A stretch of DNA of 64,000 nucleotides. It comes from Vibrio sp. B1FLJ16 (GTDB lineage Bacteria > Pseudomonadota > Gammaproteobacteria > Enterobacterales > Vibrionaceae). Shown here piece by piece: positions 17,911-27,415 of this stretch (position 1 is its first letter; each line of letters starts with the position of its first letter). A program made the position numbers and the translations under genes. Location: assembly GCF_905175385.1 (NCBI RefSeq), contig NZ_HG992749.1:1240001-1304000 (forward strand), given 5' to 3'. A model generated the notes under the pieces. That model was not told the origin of the DNA, ran no database searches, and saw only the letters and a program-made list of their open reading frames with translations.

Positions 17911-17970
17911 GCTGATGTTGAAATCTAACTGTGAAGGCGGAAGAGGTAACTTAATAATGGTCGCTCAGAT

Positions 17971-18447
17971 TTAGCGAGGTACAACTCTGGCTTCGCTACC
18001 ATACATATTGATTTGAACCGCTTGACCCGGTTGAAAAATCATATTTGGATTCGCCTCTTGCACAATTGCGATCATTTTCCCATCTTCTAATTTTATTGTT
18101 AGGTTGACACCGTTTCGCTTCGCGGTTTCTTCAGCGGTTTTGCTTCCTAGATAACCACCTAACAGACCGCCACCAATGGCTGCAATATCAGAACCTGACC
18201 CACCACCAACGCCGGAGCCTAAAATCCCGCCAATGGCTGCGCCAGCTACTGTGCCAATCGCGTTGGCTTGAGTGGAGGCATCAATGGTCACCGGTTCCGC
18301 TTTTACCACGGTTCCGTAGTAAACCTGCTGAACTTTACGAGTGTCTGCAGAGCCATATGCATCACCGTACGGATTAGGAGAAGTACAGCCTCCTAACGTG
18401 AATATGGTAAGCGCTATCATCATGGCTACCTTGACGTGTTTTTTCAT
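17971..18447 (-). CDS. slyB: Outer-membrane lipoprotein SlyB (glycine-zipper 2TM domain)
   Basis: Lipoprotein of 158 residues (E. coli SlyB 155). The signal ends in lipobox LGGC. The core (about 58-105) is a glycine-zipper pair of helices rich in GxxxG (IGGILGSGVGGGSG, GGGLLGGYLGSK), followed by a C-terminal beta domain ending VVPR. SlyB helps stabilise the outer membrane under stress. A longer frame opens at 18510, but the ATG at 18447 has a perfect GGAGG in front and gives the signal peptide at the very start. It is a single-gene unit. Confidence 0.92.
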   Translation of the reverse strand: MKKHVKVAMMIALTIFTLGGCTSPNPYGDAYGSADTRKVQQVYYGTVVKAEPVTIDASTQANAIGTVAGAAIGGILGSGVGGGSGSDIAAIGGGLLGGYLGSKTAEETAKRNGVNLTIKLEDGKMIAIVQEANPNMIFQPGQAVQINMYGSEARVVPR

Positions 18448-18572
18448 ATAACCTCCAAATGCTTCAGATACGTAAAGAGTATATACGTATGTTTTAGTAC
18501 CTGCAGACATATACGAAAAAACAGCGATTTAACAGAGGCTGTTATGTAAATGGCGAGTAATTTTGAATAGTG

Positions 18573-19184
18573 TTATTTGTCTTTGAGTGTATGAAAACCG
18601 GAGTAGATACGCGTAAAGGTTGTGAACCAACAAGCAGCGCCGAAAACATAGGCAATCACGGCAAAATATTGGGGAAAAATGCAAAACGCTATAAAAGCTC
18701 CAATCGTCTCCGTGCCTTCGGTTAAACCGCTCATGTAGTAAAGTGATTTGTGTTTATAAACTGGGTTATCAATACCTTGTTTTCCCGCCATGACCGCAAA
18801 GGCCAGAAAGCTACTTCCCGTTCCTACGAAAGAGAAAATCAAAAAAGCGCCAGCGATGGCATTTTGCTCGGGGTTAGCGAGTACAAACCCGAATGGAATC
18901 AGGGAGTAAAACAGAAAGTCTAAGCTGATATCAAGGAAGCCGCCTGAATCAGTGATTCCCTGAATTCTTGCCAACGCGCCGTCAAGACCGTCGCAGACTC
19001 GGTTCAGACCTATAAACATCAGGGCAAGCAAATAGTGCTCGGTGATAAGGGCAGGGAAGGCCAAACAGCCAACGGCAAAGCCAAATAACGTGGTTTGGTT
19101 TGCTGTTATTCCGCATTTATCGACGAACTTAGCGGTTTGAGTAAGTGGCCACCGTATGACTTTAATACTAAAGCTATCAAGCAT
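18573..19184 (-). CDS. ynjF: CDP-alcohol phosphatidyltransferase family protein (YnjF-like)
   Basis: Integral membrane enzyme of 203 residues with about five to six helices. The catalytic motif of the family, D-x2-DG-x2-AR-x8-G-x3-D-x3-D, is complete in DGLDGALAR...GGFLDISLD (about 68-92). Such enzymes swap CMP of a CDP-diacylglycerol for an alcohol; the alcohol is unknown for YnjF. It overlaps the upstream ATPase gene by 8 bp, so it belongs to the ynjBCD-like operon as in E. coli, where ynjF ends the same cluster. Confidence 0.85.
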   Translation of the reverse strand: MLDSFSIKVIRWPLTQTAKFVDKCGITANQTTLFGFAVGCLAFPALITEHYLLALMFIGLNRVCDGLDGALARIQGITDSGGFLDISLDFLFYSLIPFGFVLANPEQNAIAGAFLIFSFVGTGSSFLAFAVMAGKQGIDNPVYKHKSLYYMSGLTEGTETIGAFIAFCIFPQYFAVIAYVFGAACWFTTFTRIYSGFHTLKDK

Positions 19185-19824
19185 TCTGAGCCTCCCAAGG
19201 CCAGTTTATACAGCGGCTGCCTTCAGGAATGTCATCTTCATCATGTGTCACCATTAACGTCGGGATATTGGCTTGTTTAAGCTGCTCCACTACCCAGTTT
19301 CTAAATTGAACCCTAAGGTCTTTATCAAGCTTACTGTACGGCTCATCTAACAGCGCCGCTTTAGGTTGTGCAAGCAGCATCCTTGTCAGTGCGATACGCG
19401 CACGCTGCCCTCCCGATATCTGATCAGGGAAGGAGTTGGCTACTTTGGTTAATGAGATGTTTTTCAGCGCCTGCATTGCATGTTCTTTTCTCGCGGAACC
19501 TTTGACGGAATCCGGTAATGCAAAGGCGAGGTTTTCCCACACGGTCAAATGCGGGAAGAGCATGTCATCTTGAAATAGGATACCGACCTTACGTTTATGT
19601 GCAGGCACGGCATCCAGCGTGTCTTCATCGAGTGTGACAGAACCGGAATAGACGAATTCGTCAGACAGGTGGCCGGCAATGACATCTAACAACGTAGATT
19701 TGCCGCACCCACTTGGCCCCATCAGGGTGACAATTTCTCCTTCCTCTATGCTGAGATTAAACGCGGAGAAAAGCGTGTCGCCATTTGCCTTACGGATGGC
19801 GAGGTTTTTGAGACAAAGACTCAT
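19177..19824 (-). CDS. ynjD: ABC transporter ATP-binding protein (YnjD-like)
   Basis: ATPase of 215 residues. Walker A GPSGCGKST (36-44), Q-loop in LFQDDMLFPHLT, signature SGGQRARIALTRM (about 137-149), Walker B AALLDEP and H-switch MVTHDEDD are all present. It partners the fused permease upstream (35-bp overlap) and the binding protein. The set resembles the thiamine/iron/sulfate-type importers with fused permeases (YnjBCD), whose substrate is not established. Confidence 0.9.
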   Translation of the reverse strand: MSLCLKNLAIRKANGDTLFSAFNLSIEEGEIVTLMGPSGCGKSTLLDVIAGHLSDEFVYSGSVTLDEDTLDAVPAHKRKVGILFQDDMLFPHLTVWENLAFALPDSVKGSARKEHAMQALKNISLTKVANSFPDQISGGQRARIALTRMLLAQPKAALLDEPYSKLDKDLRVQFRNWVVEQLKQANIPTLMVTHDEDDIPEGSRCINWPWEAQNA

Positions 19825-21499
19825 TGGTTAGTAAACCTTTAATAGACAAACGGCGATACTTGACGTTTAAACGGCTAAGTATAATTGCAAAAGAGAAGAA
19901 TATGAGTGGTAACAGTGCCTGACAAATCGCATAAATCGCGGTGACACGACGGTCGAAGCCACTTGAAAGGGCAACTGCCTCGGTTGTAATGGTACTGATA
20001 CGACCGGCTCCGAGTACTAATGTTGGCAGGTACTGAGCCAGGCTTACGCTGATGCCGACAGCCCATGCAAAAACGATCGCCGGAAGCAGGATTGGCAATT
20101 TTACTTTTAACCATGTTTGCAACGGCGACTTACCCAGACTGAGCGAGGCTCGGGTTAAGCCGTTATTGAAGCTGCGCCATGGCCCATCAAGAGACAAGTA
20201 GACAAACGGGAAAGCGAAGAATACATGTGCCCAGCAAACCCAGAAAAAATAAGCGCTGCCGTGAAAGTATAAGGTTGCTACCTGCATACCAAACAGTACG
20301 GATAACTGTGGGATAAGCATAGGCACGGCAATGATATAGCCCGGTACCTGCCAGCGATGGCGCAGGCGATACTCGTGCGCAATCAAAGCCAAAATCAATG
20401 CGATGCTGGCACTTATCACTGCGATAGTCATGCTTTGTTCTACTGTGCCTAAAATACTGCTCCATTCGTATTCCCAAAAGCGCAGGCTATAACGGCTAGG
20501 CAAGAGGTCAGGGAAGCGCCAGCGCTGAGCAAAACTCCACAACACCATCAAAGGCACCATGATAAAAGCAAGCAAAGTGATAAGCGAGAATAGCGTTTTT
20601 CCCGGTAGGGGAATCCCGCTGCGTCCAGAGTATTGCCAGCGCTTAACGCCTTTAGTTACGGCCCACTCAACAAAGCGTGCAAAGCCTATCAACAGTGATG
20701 CTATCGCAAAGAGAATAACTGCACCGGACGCCGCTCTTGGCAGTAAAGACAAGTCAGGGTCATTAAACCATTGCCACACTAATACGGCAAAAGTCGGTGG
20801 GTTGGTAGGGCCGATGATCAGTGCGACATCAACGACGGATAGGCTGTAAGCCATAACAGCCAACATAGGGAAACGCAGCTTCGACAACCATTGCGGAAAT
20901 ATACATTTCAACCAGGTTTGCGTAGAGCTGTAACCCATTGAGTGACTGACTTTTTCAATCTTATCCACGTTTAGCTGTTGCAAAACAGGAATGCTCATCA
21001 GCAGCAGGAAAGGGGTTTCCTTTATCGCCAGCATGATGATTAAGCCAAGCGCATGGGGATCTTTAATCAGCAGCGCTAGATCATTCACTGTCTGTGCGTT
21101 TGGATCGTAGCCAAATAGTTCGCTGGCAATACGAACTCCCATGCCAGTTGGCGCGAACAAAAAGGCAAAGCCGATAGCAAACGCAACGTGTGGCATCGCA
21201 AGAAGGGGGGAAAGGCAGATTTCTATCTTACGCCAGAACTTAGTTCCCCAAGCAGATTGCAGAATGGCAAAAGTGAGTAGGCAAGCTAAATAGCTGCTCA
21301 CAATAGCAGAATAGAAGGTCAAGCTGATGGAGGTCCAAACCCCTTCCCAGTCAAATACAGCATAAAAGCCGTTTAACGAGAACTGGGTCAGACCGATCGG
21401 AGGTACATAACCGAGCGCAGAAACTACCACCCCAAGTAACCCTGGGACGGTAGGTAATATACAAACTGCGATAATAACTAAATAGAGCGCTCTTAACAT
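19790..21499 (-). CDS. ynjC: ABC transporter permease, two fused modules (YnjC-like)
   Basis: Inner-membrane permease of 569 residues with about twelve helices in two homologous halves, the arrangement of FbpB/ThiP-type transporters. Each half ends with an EAA-type cytoplasmic loop: a SMGYSSTQTWLKCIFPQW stretch near 185-202 and SLSLGKSPLQTWLKVKLP near 445. It starts 9 bp after ynjB and overlaps the ATPase gene, so all are translated together. The E. coli homologue is a little shorter (511). Confidence 0.88.
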   Translation of the reverse strand: MLRALYLVIIAVCILPTVPGLLGVVVSALGYVPPIGLTQFSLNGFYAVFDWEGVWTSISLTFYSAIVSSYLACLLTFAILQSAWGTKFWRKIEICLSPLLAMPHVAFAIGFAFLFAPTGMGVRIASELFGYDPNAQTVNDLALLIKDPHALGLIIMLAIKETPFLLLMSIPVLQQLNVDKIEKVSHSMGYSSTQTWLKCIFPQWLSKLRFPMLAVMAYSLSVVDVALIIGPTNPPTFAVLVWQWFNDPDLSLLPRAASGAVILFAIASLLIGFARFVEWAVTKGVKRWQYSGRSGIPLPGKTLFSLITLLAFIMVPLMVLWSFAQRWRFPDLLPSRYSLRFWEYEWSSILGTVEQSMTIAVISASIALILALIAHEYRLRHRWQVPGYIIAVPMLIPQLSVLFGMQVATLYFHGSAYFFWVCWAHVFFAFPFVYLSLDGPWRSFNNGLTRASLSLGKSPLQTWLKVKLPILLPAIVFAWAVGISVSLAQYLPTLVLGAGRISTITTEAVALSSGFDRRVTAIYAICQALLPLIFFSFAIILSRLNVKYRRLSIKGLLTNESLSQKPRHP

Positions 21500-21508
21500 G
21501 GGCTCGTA

Positions 21509-22654
21509 CTAATTCCCGTAACGTTTTAACCACTCTTTTTCTAATGCGGCTTGCCAGCTTGGGTGTGGCTCGTCGATAGACTTAAAGTGTTGAGTGTTCT
21601 TAGCCGAACCGGTGAGGTACTGGCTACTCAGAACAGAAGGATCACCCCAGACGTTAATGTCGCCTTTGCGTGATTGTGCTTCTGGGCTCAGTAAGAAGTT
21701 TATAGCAACTTGCGCACCCGCACTGGCATTTGCGTTCCACGGAATGGCCAAAAAGTGAATATTTGACAATGCACCTGCGTCCATCGCATACGCTTTAGTG
21801 GTTTCAGTCAGGTTGCCACTAGATTGAGCAGAGAAAACCGCATTCGGGTTGAACGTGATGGCTAAGTCAATCTGGCCGTCATCCAGCAACTGGATGGTTT
21901 CTGCCGTACCAGCAGGGAACTGTTTACCACCACGCCAGGCAACACGATGAAATTCATCTAAATATTTCCACAGCGGCTGTGTAACGCGTTCAAACGATTC
22001 TGGTGTTACTGCCTTTTGCAGCGCAGGATCATTATTGGTTAGCTCAATCAATAGTGCTTTGATGAAGCTTGTTCCGTGGAACTCTGGTGGTCGAGGGTAA
22101 GACAGGCGATTAGGAAACGCTTTTGCATAGCTTAGCATTTCTACAAACGAGTGAGGAGGGTTGTTGAGCTCCTCTGCATCATGAATGAACACCAATTGTC
22201 CAACACCCCAAGGCGCTTCTAGCCCTTCAGTCGGTTCGGAGAAATCTACATTCACTGGCAATGTTTTGTCGACGTATTGCCAGCTTGGTAACTTGTCTAC
22301 GAATGGACCGAAGAGAAGTTTATTGTCTTTCATTGATTTGAAATTTTCGCCGTTGATCCAAACCATATCAACACTGCCGCCACTGTTTTTTCCCGCTGCT
22401 TTTTCGGCGATTAAACGAGTCGTGGTTTCAGAAATATCGGTGACTTTTACGTGGTTAAGTGTCACGTTGTAGCGTGATTTTAGCTCTTTACCTGCCCACT
22501 GAATGTAGCGGTTGATCTCTTGGCTGCCGCCCCAGGCATGAAAGTAGACGGTTTCTCCGTCCGCTTGTTGTTCGATCGCTTTCCAGTCTTGAGCCAAAGC
22601 ATGGGTCGTGAAAGTGGTGGCTAAAAGGCCGATGGTGCTAAGTAGCTTTTTCAT
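21509..22654 (-). CDS. ynjB: ABC transporter periplasmic substrate-binding protein (YnjB-like)
   Basis: Periplasmic binding protein of 381 residues with a cleavable signal (MKKLLSTIGLLATTFTTHALAQ). The sequence belongs to the extracellular solute-binding group 1 / YnjB type, which is related to iron- and thiamine-binding proteins; the YFHAWGGSQEINRY and LSYPRPPEFHGTSF stretches are characteristic. The ligand is not known for any YnjB. It is first gene of the ynjBCDF-like unit. About 200 bp upstream separate it from the TVP38 gene, including a terminator, so it probably has its own promoter. Confidence 0.88.
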   Translation of the reverse strand: MKKLLSTIGLLATTFTTHALAQDWKAIEQQADGETVYFHAWGGSQEINRYIQWAGKELKSRYNVTLNHVKVTDISETTTRLIAEKAAGKNSGGSVDMVWINGENFKSMKDNKLLFGPFVDKLPSWQYVDKTLPVNVDFSEPTEGLEAPWGVGQLVFIHDAEELNNPPHSFVEMLSYAKAFPNRLSYPRPPEFHGTSFIKALLIELTNNDPALQKAVTPESFERVTQPLWKYLDEFHRVAWRGGKQFPAGTAETIQLLDDGQIDLAITFNPNAVFSAQSSGNLTETTKAYAMDAGALSNIHFLAIPWNANASAGAQVAINFLLSPEAQSRKGDINVWGDPSVLSSQYLTGSAKNTQHFKSIDEPHPSWQAALEKEWLKRYGN

Positions 22655-22805
22655 AGTTTATCCGCGCTATGTTTATTTACTTACTGATGGGCAATAAGAT
22701 TGAGAAAATCAACCTCTTACATGGATAGTAAGCTATCTTCCATTAATATCAATATGAATGCTAATTATGAATCAAAGCGGTGTTCTGTCAGCATCTTGAA
22801 ACAAA

Positions 22806-22832
22806 GAGTGCAACCCATACTGAGTTGCACTC
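22806..22832 (-). terminator. Terminator after the TVP38 gene
   Basis: Perfect 9-bp stem GAGTGCAAC/GTTGCACTC with a nine-base loop, followed on the minus strand by TTTGTTTC. It divides the redox/rhodanese operon from ynjBCDF. Confidence 0.75.
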
Positions 22833-22859
22833 TGATTGTGAGTTTCTGGATAGACCGGA

Positions 22860-23537
22860 CTACTTCGCTAATTCTTCCATGTTGATGCCTTTTTTCTTAG
22901 CGATGTACTTAGGAATAAGTGACATGCCAAATAGGATAAGGCCAGCAACCGCGAACTTAACTAACAACATTGGTGATACACCGTTAGTTGCAATGTCACC
23001 TGCCATGTAAGCGAAGATGAATGCACCTGGTGCCATTGTCAGTAGAGAAACCAATGCGTAAGTACCTAGGTTTAAGCTAGTCAGACCGTAAGCGTAGTTC
23101 TGCAGACTGAATGGGAATACAGGAACTAGGCGAGTCAGGATAAGGAAGCTTGTGCCGTTCTGCGCTACGCCATCATCAATTTTCTTGAAGATTGGGTTGT
23201 CGCCAAACTTCTTCATGATGGTGTTACGTAGTAGGAAACGAGCTACGATAAATGCCGCAACCGCGCCCAGTGTTGCAGAGAATAGGGCTAAAATAGCACC
23301 TTTAACCGGACCAAAAACAATACCAGCTACGATAGTGAATGCGCTTCCCGGTAGCAGGAATACACAAGCAAACACGAATGCAGCAACGAATACCGCGTAA
23401 CCCCAAACACCAAAGCTTGCGATCCATTCTTGTAGGCTCTTGATATCAGTGATGATCTCAAGGATGCCAGTTTGTTTCGCAACGAATAGTACAAGAGCAA
23501 CTACCGCAACGATTAGAGCGATTTTTACGAATTTCAT
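22860..23537 (-). CDS. TVP38/TMEM64 family (DedA-like) membrane protein
   Basis: Inner-membrane protein of 225 residues of the SNARE-associated/VTT domain family, as E. coli YdjX and YdjZ. About five to six hydrophobic segments are visible. The family core FLLPGSAFTIVAGIVFGPVKGA is at about 59-80, and GALAAF-like helices follow. Biochemical role unknown; related DedA proteins act as lipid scramblases or proton-coupled flippases. It is last gene of the rhodanese operon, 24 bp after the CCG Fe-S protein. Confidence 0.88.
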   Translation of the reverse strand: MKFVKIALIVAVVALVLFVAKQTGILEIITDIKSLQEWIASFGVWGYAVFVAAFVFACVFLLPGSAFTIVAGIVFGPVKGAILALFSATLGAVAAFIVARFLLRNTIMKKFGDNPIFKKIDDGVAQNGTSFLILTRLVPVFPFSLQNYAYGLTSLNLGTYALVSLLTMAPGAFIFAYMAGDIATNGVSPMLLVKFAVAGLILFGMSLIPKYIAKKKGINMEELAK

Positions 23538-23561
23538 GAATTAATCTTCACTTCAAAATAG

Positions 23562-24332
23562 TTAAACAGACATACACTTGATCAGGCCAGACTTCGACTT
23601 GTAGCGGTTAAACCAAGATTTAACCGGGCTAGCAAGTACGTTTACTGGTGGCTCATCGCCATTCATCACGACAGGACCAAACATCAGGTCCAGGATGTGC
23701 CACGCTTTTGTGTCTACACCCATCATTGATGCACGACATGCAGAGCAATACACCACTACGTGGTCAGTCTTGAACTCTTCAACACGACGCTTGATAACAC
23801 GAGTCGCTACATCTGGGTTAGCTGGCACAACCATGCCGCCAAAACCACAGCAGCGTGTATTTTCACGAGTGTGTTCAGGCTCAGACGTTTTGTAGCCTAG
23901 TTCGTTTAGAATCCAGCGGATACCATCCTGAAGTTCGCGCTCGTAACGAGTAGAGCAAGAGTCGTGAATGGTAAATACCACATCACTGTCTTTCGCTTTA
24001 CCACGGATCTCTTCAGGCAAACCGATTTCTGGCAGTAGCTTCCAAAGTGATACTGGCTTTTGCGCAGCGCCCGCTTTTTTGATCATGCCGAAACAGCTTT
24101 GACATGCCACGATAACTTCTTGTGCTTCGAGCTTATCAAAATCGTCCTGAAGCTGACCGTAACGCTCTTTGAACTTGTCTGTTTGACCGATTGCTGCAGT
24201 TGGTTTACCACAGCATTTTTGTACAGCGCCCATCTCTGGGTATACTTTTTTCAAGTAACTCGCGATTGCTGCGACGCCTTCTGGTGAATAGGATGGCAAG
24301 CTGCATCCTGGCATAAATACTTTATTACTCAT
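23562..24332 (-). CDS. (Fe-S)-binding protein with two CCG domains (heterodisulfide reductase B-like)
   Basis: Protein of 256 residues with two cysteine-rich CCG domains. The first has C10, C40-C41, C77 and C80; the second has DSC, then CCGFGG, then CSAC. In heterodisulfide reductase subunit B, GlpC, LutA and SdhE such domains hold [4Fe-4S] clusters that act at disulfide or quinone sites. It overlaps the flavoprotein gene by 4 bp (ATGA), so the two are probably one complex: flavin to [4Fe-4S] to CCG cluster. The electron acceptor or substrate is not known; a sulfur compound is plausible given the rhodanese next door. Confidence 0.85.
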   Translation of the reverse strand: MSNKVFMPGCSLPSYSPEGVAAIASYLKKVYPEMGAVQKCCGKPTAAIGQTDKFKERYGQLQDDFDKLEAQEVIVACQSCFGMIKKAGAAQKPVSLWKLLPEIGLPEEIRGKAKDSDVVFTIHDSCSTRYERELQDGIRWILNELGYKTSEPEHTRENTRCCGFGGMVVPANPDVATRVIKRRVEEFKTDHVVVYCSACRASMMGVDTKAWHILDLMFGPVVMNGDEPPVNVLASPVKSWFNRYKSKSGLIKCMSV

Positions 24333-26125
24333 TTTGCAGATACCGCTCTTTTCGCCATAGTAAAGATTTTTGAGAAGCCCAGCTTCTGGTGCATGTTGAT
24401 AGCTTTGTGTCCGGCAATAGGGGATTGACCATTATTCGCTTTAACAAAGTCAGCACGGGCACCAAGGAAGATCTCTTTCATAGGGAAATCTTTCGGACAC
24501 ACGAGGGTACACTGGTCACATGCGTTACATGAGTATGCCAGTAGCGGATCCATCGACTCATTGTTGATGAAATCAGTGAACATGGTCTTAGGACAGTCAC
24601 TGAAGTCGTTCATCATGATGCACTCGCTCATACATAGCTTACAGCTACATTGCAGACAGCGGGATGCTTCTTGTTTGATTTGTTCTTCTGTGAAGCCCAA
24701 GTCAACCTGAGCAAAGTCTTGTTTACGTTCGTCTGCATCACGTAACTCACCGTGCAGGCGAGGCAGATCAACCGTACCTTTTGGCAGTGGTACGTCTAGA
24801 CGAGATTCGTAAGCGTACTCTTGAGTAAAGTCACGACCTTCAGTAAGAGGTTGTTTCGCAAAGAAACGTTCAACACTCATTGCTGCCTTGCGGCCGAGTG
24901 CCATCGCTTCGATAACGATGTTACCGCCACACGCATCGCCTGCAACGAATACATCTTCAAGGCTGGTAGCGAGGGTCTGCTTATCGACAACGTAACGGCC
25001 GCCGCGAGTTTGCTCTAGTGCGCCGTCTGTGATGTCAGCAACAACCTGACCTGTTGCAAATATTACGGTGTCTACCGCGATAGTTTTGCTTTCATCGCTG
25101 TATTGAGGGGCGAAGTTGCCTTGTTCATCCAGGATAGAAAGTACTTTTTTGATTGTGATACCAGTGACTTTGCCGTTTTCGTGTTCGATAGCGACAGGAC
25201 CCCAGCCAGCATTGAATGCCACGCCTTCTTCCAGCGACTCATCAATTTCAATTTGGCTTGCAGGAAGATTGTCCATACTCTCTAGAGAACATTGGTATAC
25301 TTCGTTTGCACCGATACGCCAGGAAGAGCGCGCGCAGTCCATTGCAACGTCACCACCACCAATGACCATCACGCGTTTACCTGCGCGAGGGAACTGGCGA
25401 GTTTCTGAGATCTCTTTCAGGTACTCTACTGCCGAGAATACACCGTCGTTGTCGTGACCCGGAAGAGGGATGATTGAACCTACGTGTGCACCATGAGCCA
25501 GAATGACTGCGTCATGATCCGCGCGTAGTTGTTCGAAAGTGATGTCTTTACCGATTTCGATACCGAACTGAGTGTTGATACCCAGCAGGTTTAAGTAGCT
25601 GTACTCGAAGTCGATAACGTCACGAGGTAGTCGGTATTCAGGAATACCTACACGCATCATACCGCCATAAACATCCAGCTTTTCGTAAATTGTGACTTCG
25701 TGGCCCTGGCGACGCAGTTCAATAGCCGCCTGAGCCCCCGCAGGACCGGCACCAACAATTGCAATATGCTTGTTGGTAAGAGCGGCGATATTAAGATCCC
25801 ATTGCTCCTGGTTGTCCAGCTTTTCTGCCACAAATCGTTTTATGCCAGCAACACTGATTGGCTGACCAAATTCCGTGTTACGGCGACAAGAAGCCTCACA
25901 AGGGTGCGCACAGATGCGACCCAGCGTTTGAGGCAGGAATAGCTTGCTACGGATTAAGTCCAGTGCGCCCTGAAAGTCACCTTCACCCGCCATACGAACG
26001 TATTGTTTAACGTCCGTATGCATTGGGCAGGCAGTTTGACAAGCAGGATCGGCATCACCCATACAGCCATCAACGATGATCTGAGCTGTTTCGTACAGCT
26101 TTTGACTAAAAATTACATTGCTCAT
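24329..26125 (-). CDS. FAD-dependent NAD(P)-binding oxidoreductase with Fe-S domains (GltD-like)
   Basis: Flavoprotein of 598 residues. An N-terminal Cys-rich helical domain of the GltD/DPYD type (DPACQTACPMHTD, then CAHPCEASCRR) should hold Fe-S clusters. An FAD Rossmann motif GAGPAGAQAA lies near 116-125, an NAD(P)-binding motif GGGDVAMDCAR near 255, and the FAD-closing motif FVAGDACGG near 395. The C-terminus adds two ferredoxin-like clusters (CLQCSCKLCMSEC and CNACDQCTLVCP). It can thus move electrons between NAD(P)H and the CCG protein encoded after it. Located in the cytosol or at the membrane face. It is not a glutamate synthase subunit, since no GltB is nearby. Confidence 0.87.
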   Translation of the reverse strand: MSNVIFSQKLYETAQIIVDGCMGDADPACQTACPMHTDVKQYVRMAGEGDFQGALDLIRSKLFLPQTLGRICAHPCEASCRRNTEFGQPISVAGIKRFVAEKLDNQEQWDLNIAALTNKHIAIVGAGPAGAQAAIELRRQGHEVTIYEKLDVYGGMMRVGIPEYRLPRDVIDFEYSYLNLLGINTQFGIEIGKDITFEQLRADHDAVILAHGAHVGSIIPLPGHDNDGVFSAVEYLKEISETRQFPRAGKRVMVIGGGDVAMDCARSSWRIGANEVYQCSLESMDNLPASQIEIDESLEEGVAFNAGWGPVAIEHENGKVTGITIKKVLSILDEQGNFAPQYSDESKTIAVDTVIFATGQVVADITDGALEQTRGGRYVVDKQTLATSLEDVFVAGDACGGNIVIEAMALGRKAAMSVERFFAKQPLTEGRDFTQEYAYESRLDVPLPKGTVDLPRLHGELRDADERKQDFAQVDLGFTEEQIKQEASRCLQCSCKLCMSECIMMNDFSDCPKTMFTDFINNESMDPLLAYSCNACDQCTLVCPKDFPMKEIFLGARADFVKANNGQSPIAGHKAINMHQKLGFSKIFTMAKRAVSAK

Positions 26126-26152
26126 AGTTTTTGCTTACTTTAAGTGACCGAA

Positions 26153-27136
26153 TTAGCTTTTGCCGTTGATAACTTTTACTTCAGGCTGCTTTGCTTCGTA
26201 GTGCGCGTGGCTGTACTCGATCCAAGAACCGTCGTAGTTGTATACCTCTTCCGCACCCAGCGCTTCAGTTAGTACCATTGTTGTGTGCGCAGAACGAACA
26301 CCAGACTGACAGAAAGCGATAACTTTCTTGCCTTTGATCACGTCACCGTAAAGTGCTTTTAGTTCTTCAGAAGACTTAAGCGTTGTGTCAGCGTTTACAG
26401 ATTGAGTCCAGTTGATGTGAACACTGCCCGGGATAGAGCCAGGGCCGAATGCTCCTTTCTTAGTTGCGCTGCCATCAAACTCGTCAGTACCACGAGTATC
26501 GATGATTACCCAGTCGTCACTGTTTTGAGCTGCAATTACCATATCCAAGGTTGCAAGAGTGCTTGCTTCCTGAGCCGCGTTTGGTGCTTTGTAATCAGAG
26601 CGAGCAACTTGTACGTTAGCTTTACCCGTTTCGTAACCTGCACCAATCCATGCGTTCAGACCACCATCTAGGTAACGAACATCCTGGTGACCAAGGTTTT
26701 TGATTTGCCAGTACAGACGTGCAGCATCGTGGTGAGAGTTTGCCGCGTAAACTACGATAGTAGAGTCAGCAGTAGCACCGTAGTTGCTAAGGATCTCTTC
26801 CATCTCTTCAGTTGTGTTACGCATACCACCGAATTCGTACTCGCCACTTTTCGCTGAGTAGTCGTTACGCCACATAGTGAAAGAGCCAGAGATAGGGCTG
26901 TCAGGCTTTAGAGGGTTAAGCGCACCGATAACGACAACGTCTTTATCGCTGTTCATCATTTGTTTTAGCTGCTCAGCAGAAATGAAGTGTTCAGCATGTG
27001 CATACTGACCAAATTTGCTGATTTGCTCAGAGGTATCTACCGATACTGCTTGAGCTGCAAACATTGACTTGTACGTTGGGTAACCAATAGCTACAGCCGC
27101 TGCCAATACACCTAGTGCGATAGTCGATTTTTTCAT
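26153..27136 (-). CDS. ynjE: Rhodanese-type sulfurtransferase, periplasmic (YnjE-like)
   Basis: Sulfurtransferase of 327 residues with an N-terminal signal or anchor (MKKSTIALGVLAAAVAIGYP). Two rhodanese domains follow: the first lacks the catalytic cysteine (VVYAANSHHDAARLYW), the second has C276 in AFCQSGVRS, a six-residue loop typical of thiosulfate:acceptor sulfurtransferases. E. coli YnjE is a secreted-type homologue in the same gene neighbourhood. The frame extends upstream to 27232, but 27136 was chosen because it begins the signal sequence. First gene of the redox operon, divergent from the two-component system across about 280 bp. Confidence 0.88.
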   Translation of the reverse strand: MKKSTIALGVLAAAVAIGYPTYKSMFAAQAVSVDTSEQISKFGQYAHAEHFISAEQLKQMMNSDKDVVVIGALNPLKPDSPISGSFTMWRNDYSAKSGEYEFGGMRNTTEEMEEILSNYGATADSTIVVYAANSHHDAARLYWQIKNLGHQDVRYLDGGLNAWIGAGYETGKANVQVARSDYKAPNAAQEASTLATLDMVIAAQNSDDWVIIDTRGTDEFDGSATKKGAFGPGSIPGSVHINWTQSVNADTTLKSSEELKALYGDVIKGKKVIAFCQSGVRSAHTTMVLTEALGAEEVYNYDGSWIEYSHAHYEAKQPEVKVINGKS

Positions 27137-27283
27137 TAGATTGCTTCCATAATGTTTAGAAAATTTATCGCCTGACTCTTGAATCAAACGAATTGAATTT
27201 GGTGTGAGGTACATGAGCATTTTTTTATTCATTTTTTGTTGCTCTGTGCGGATTTAGCGATTACCTCTTAATAGGTATGGATT

Positions 27284-27327
27284 TTGTGGAAATTAGAACT
27301 CTGACTCTATTGTGGTTTTCCACAATA
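27284..27327. promoter_or_regulatory. Candidate response-regulator operator between rhodanese operon and sensor kinase
   Basis: A 20-bp palindrome TATTGTGGTTTTCCACAATA (27308-27327) has 8-bp arms. A further half-site TTGTGGAAA (27284-27292) lies 20 bp away. It sits in the divergent promoter region, so it could serve both units. The link to the adjacent response regulator is inferred from position only. Confidence 0.55.
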
Positions 27328-27415
27328 ATGGTGTGTGATTGATCTAAAACAACAAAGTTAGCAAGGTTTAAAGTGATAAAATATGCACGTGATTTTTTAG
27401 GAAAACGATTGATAA

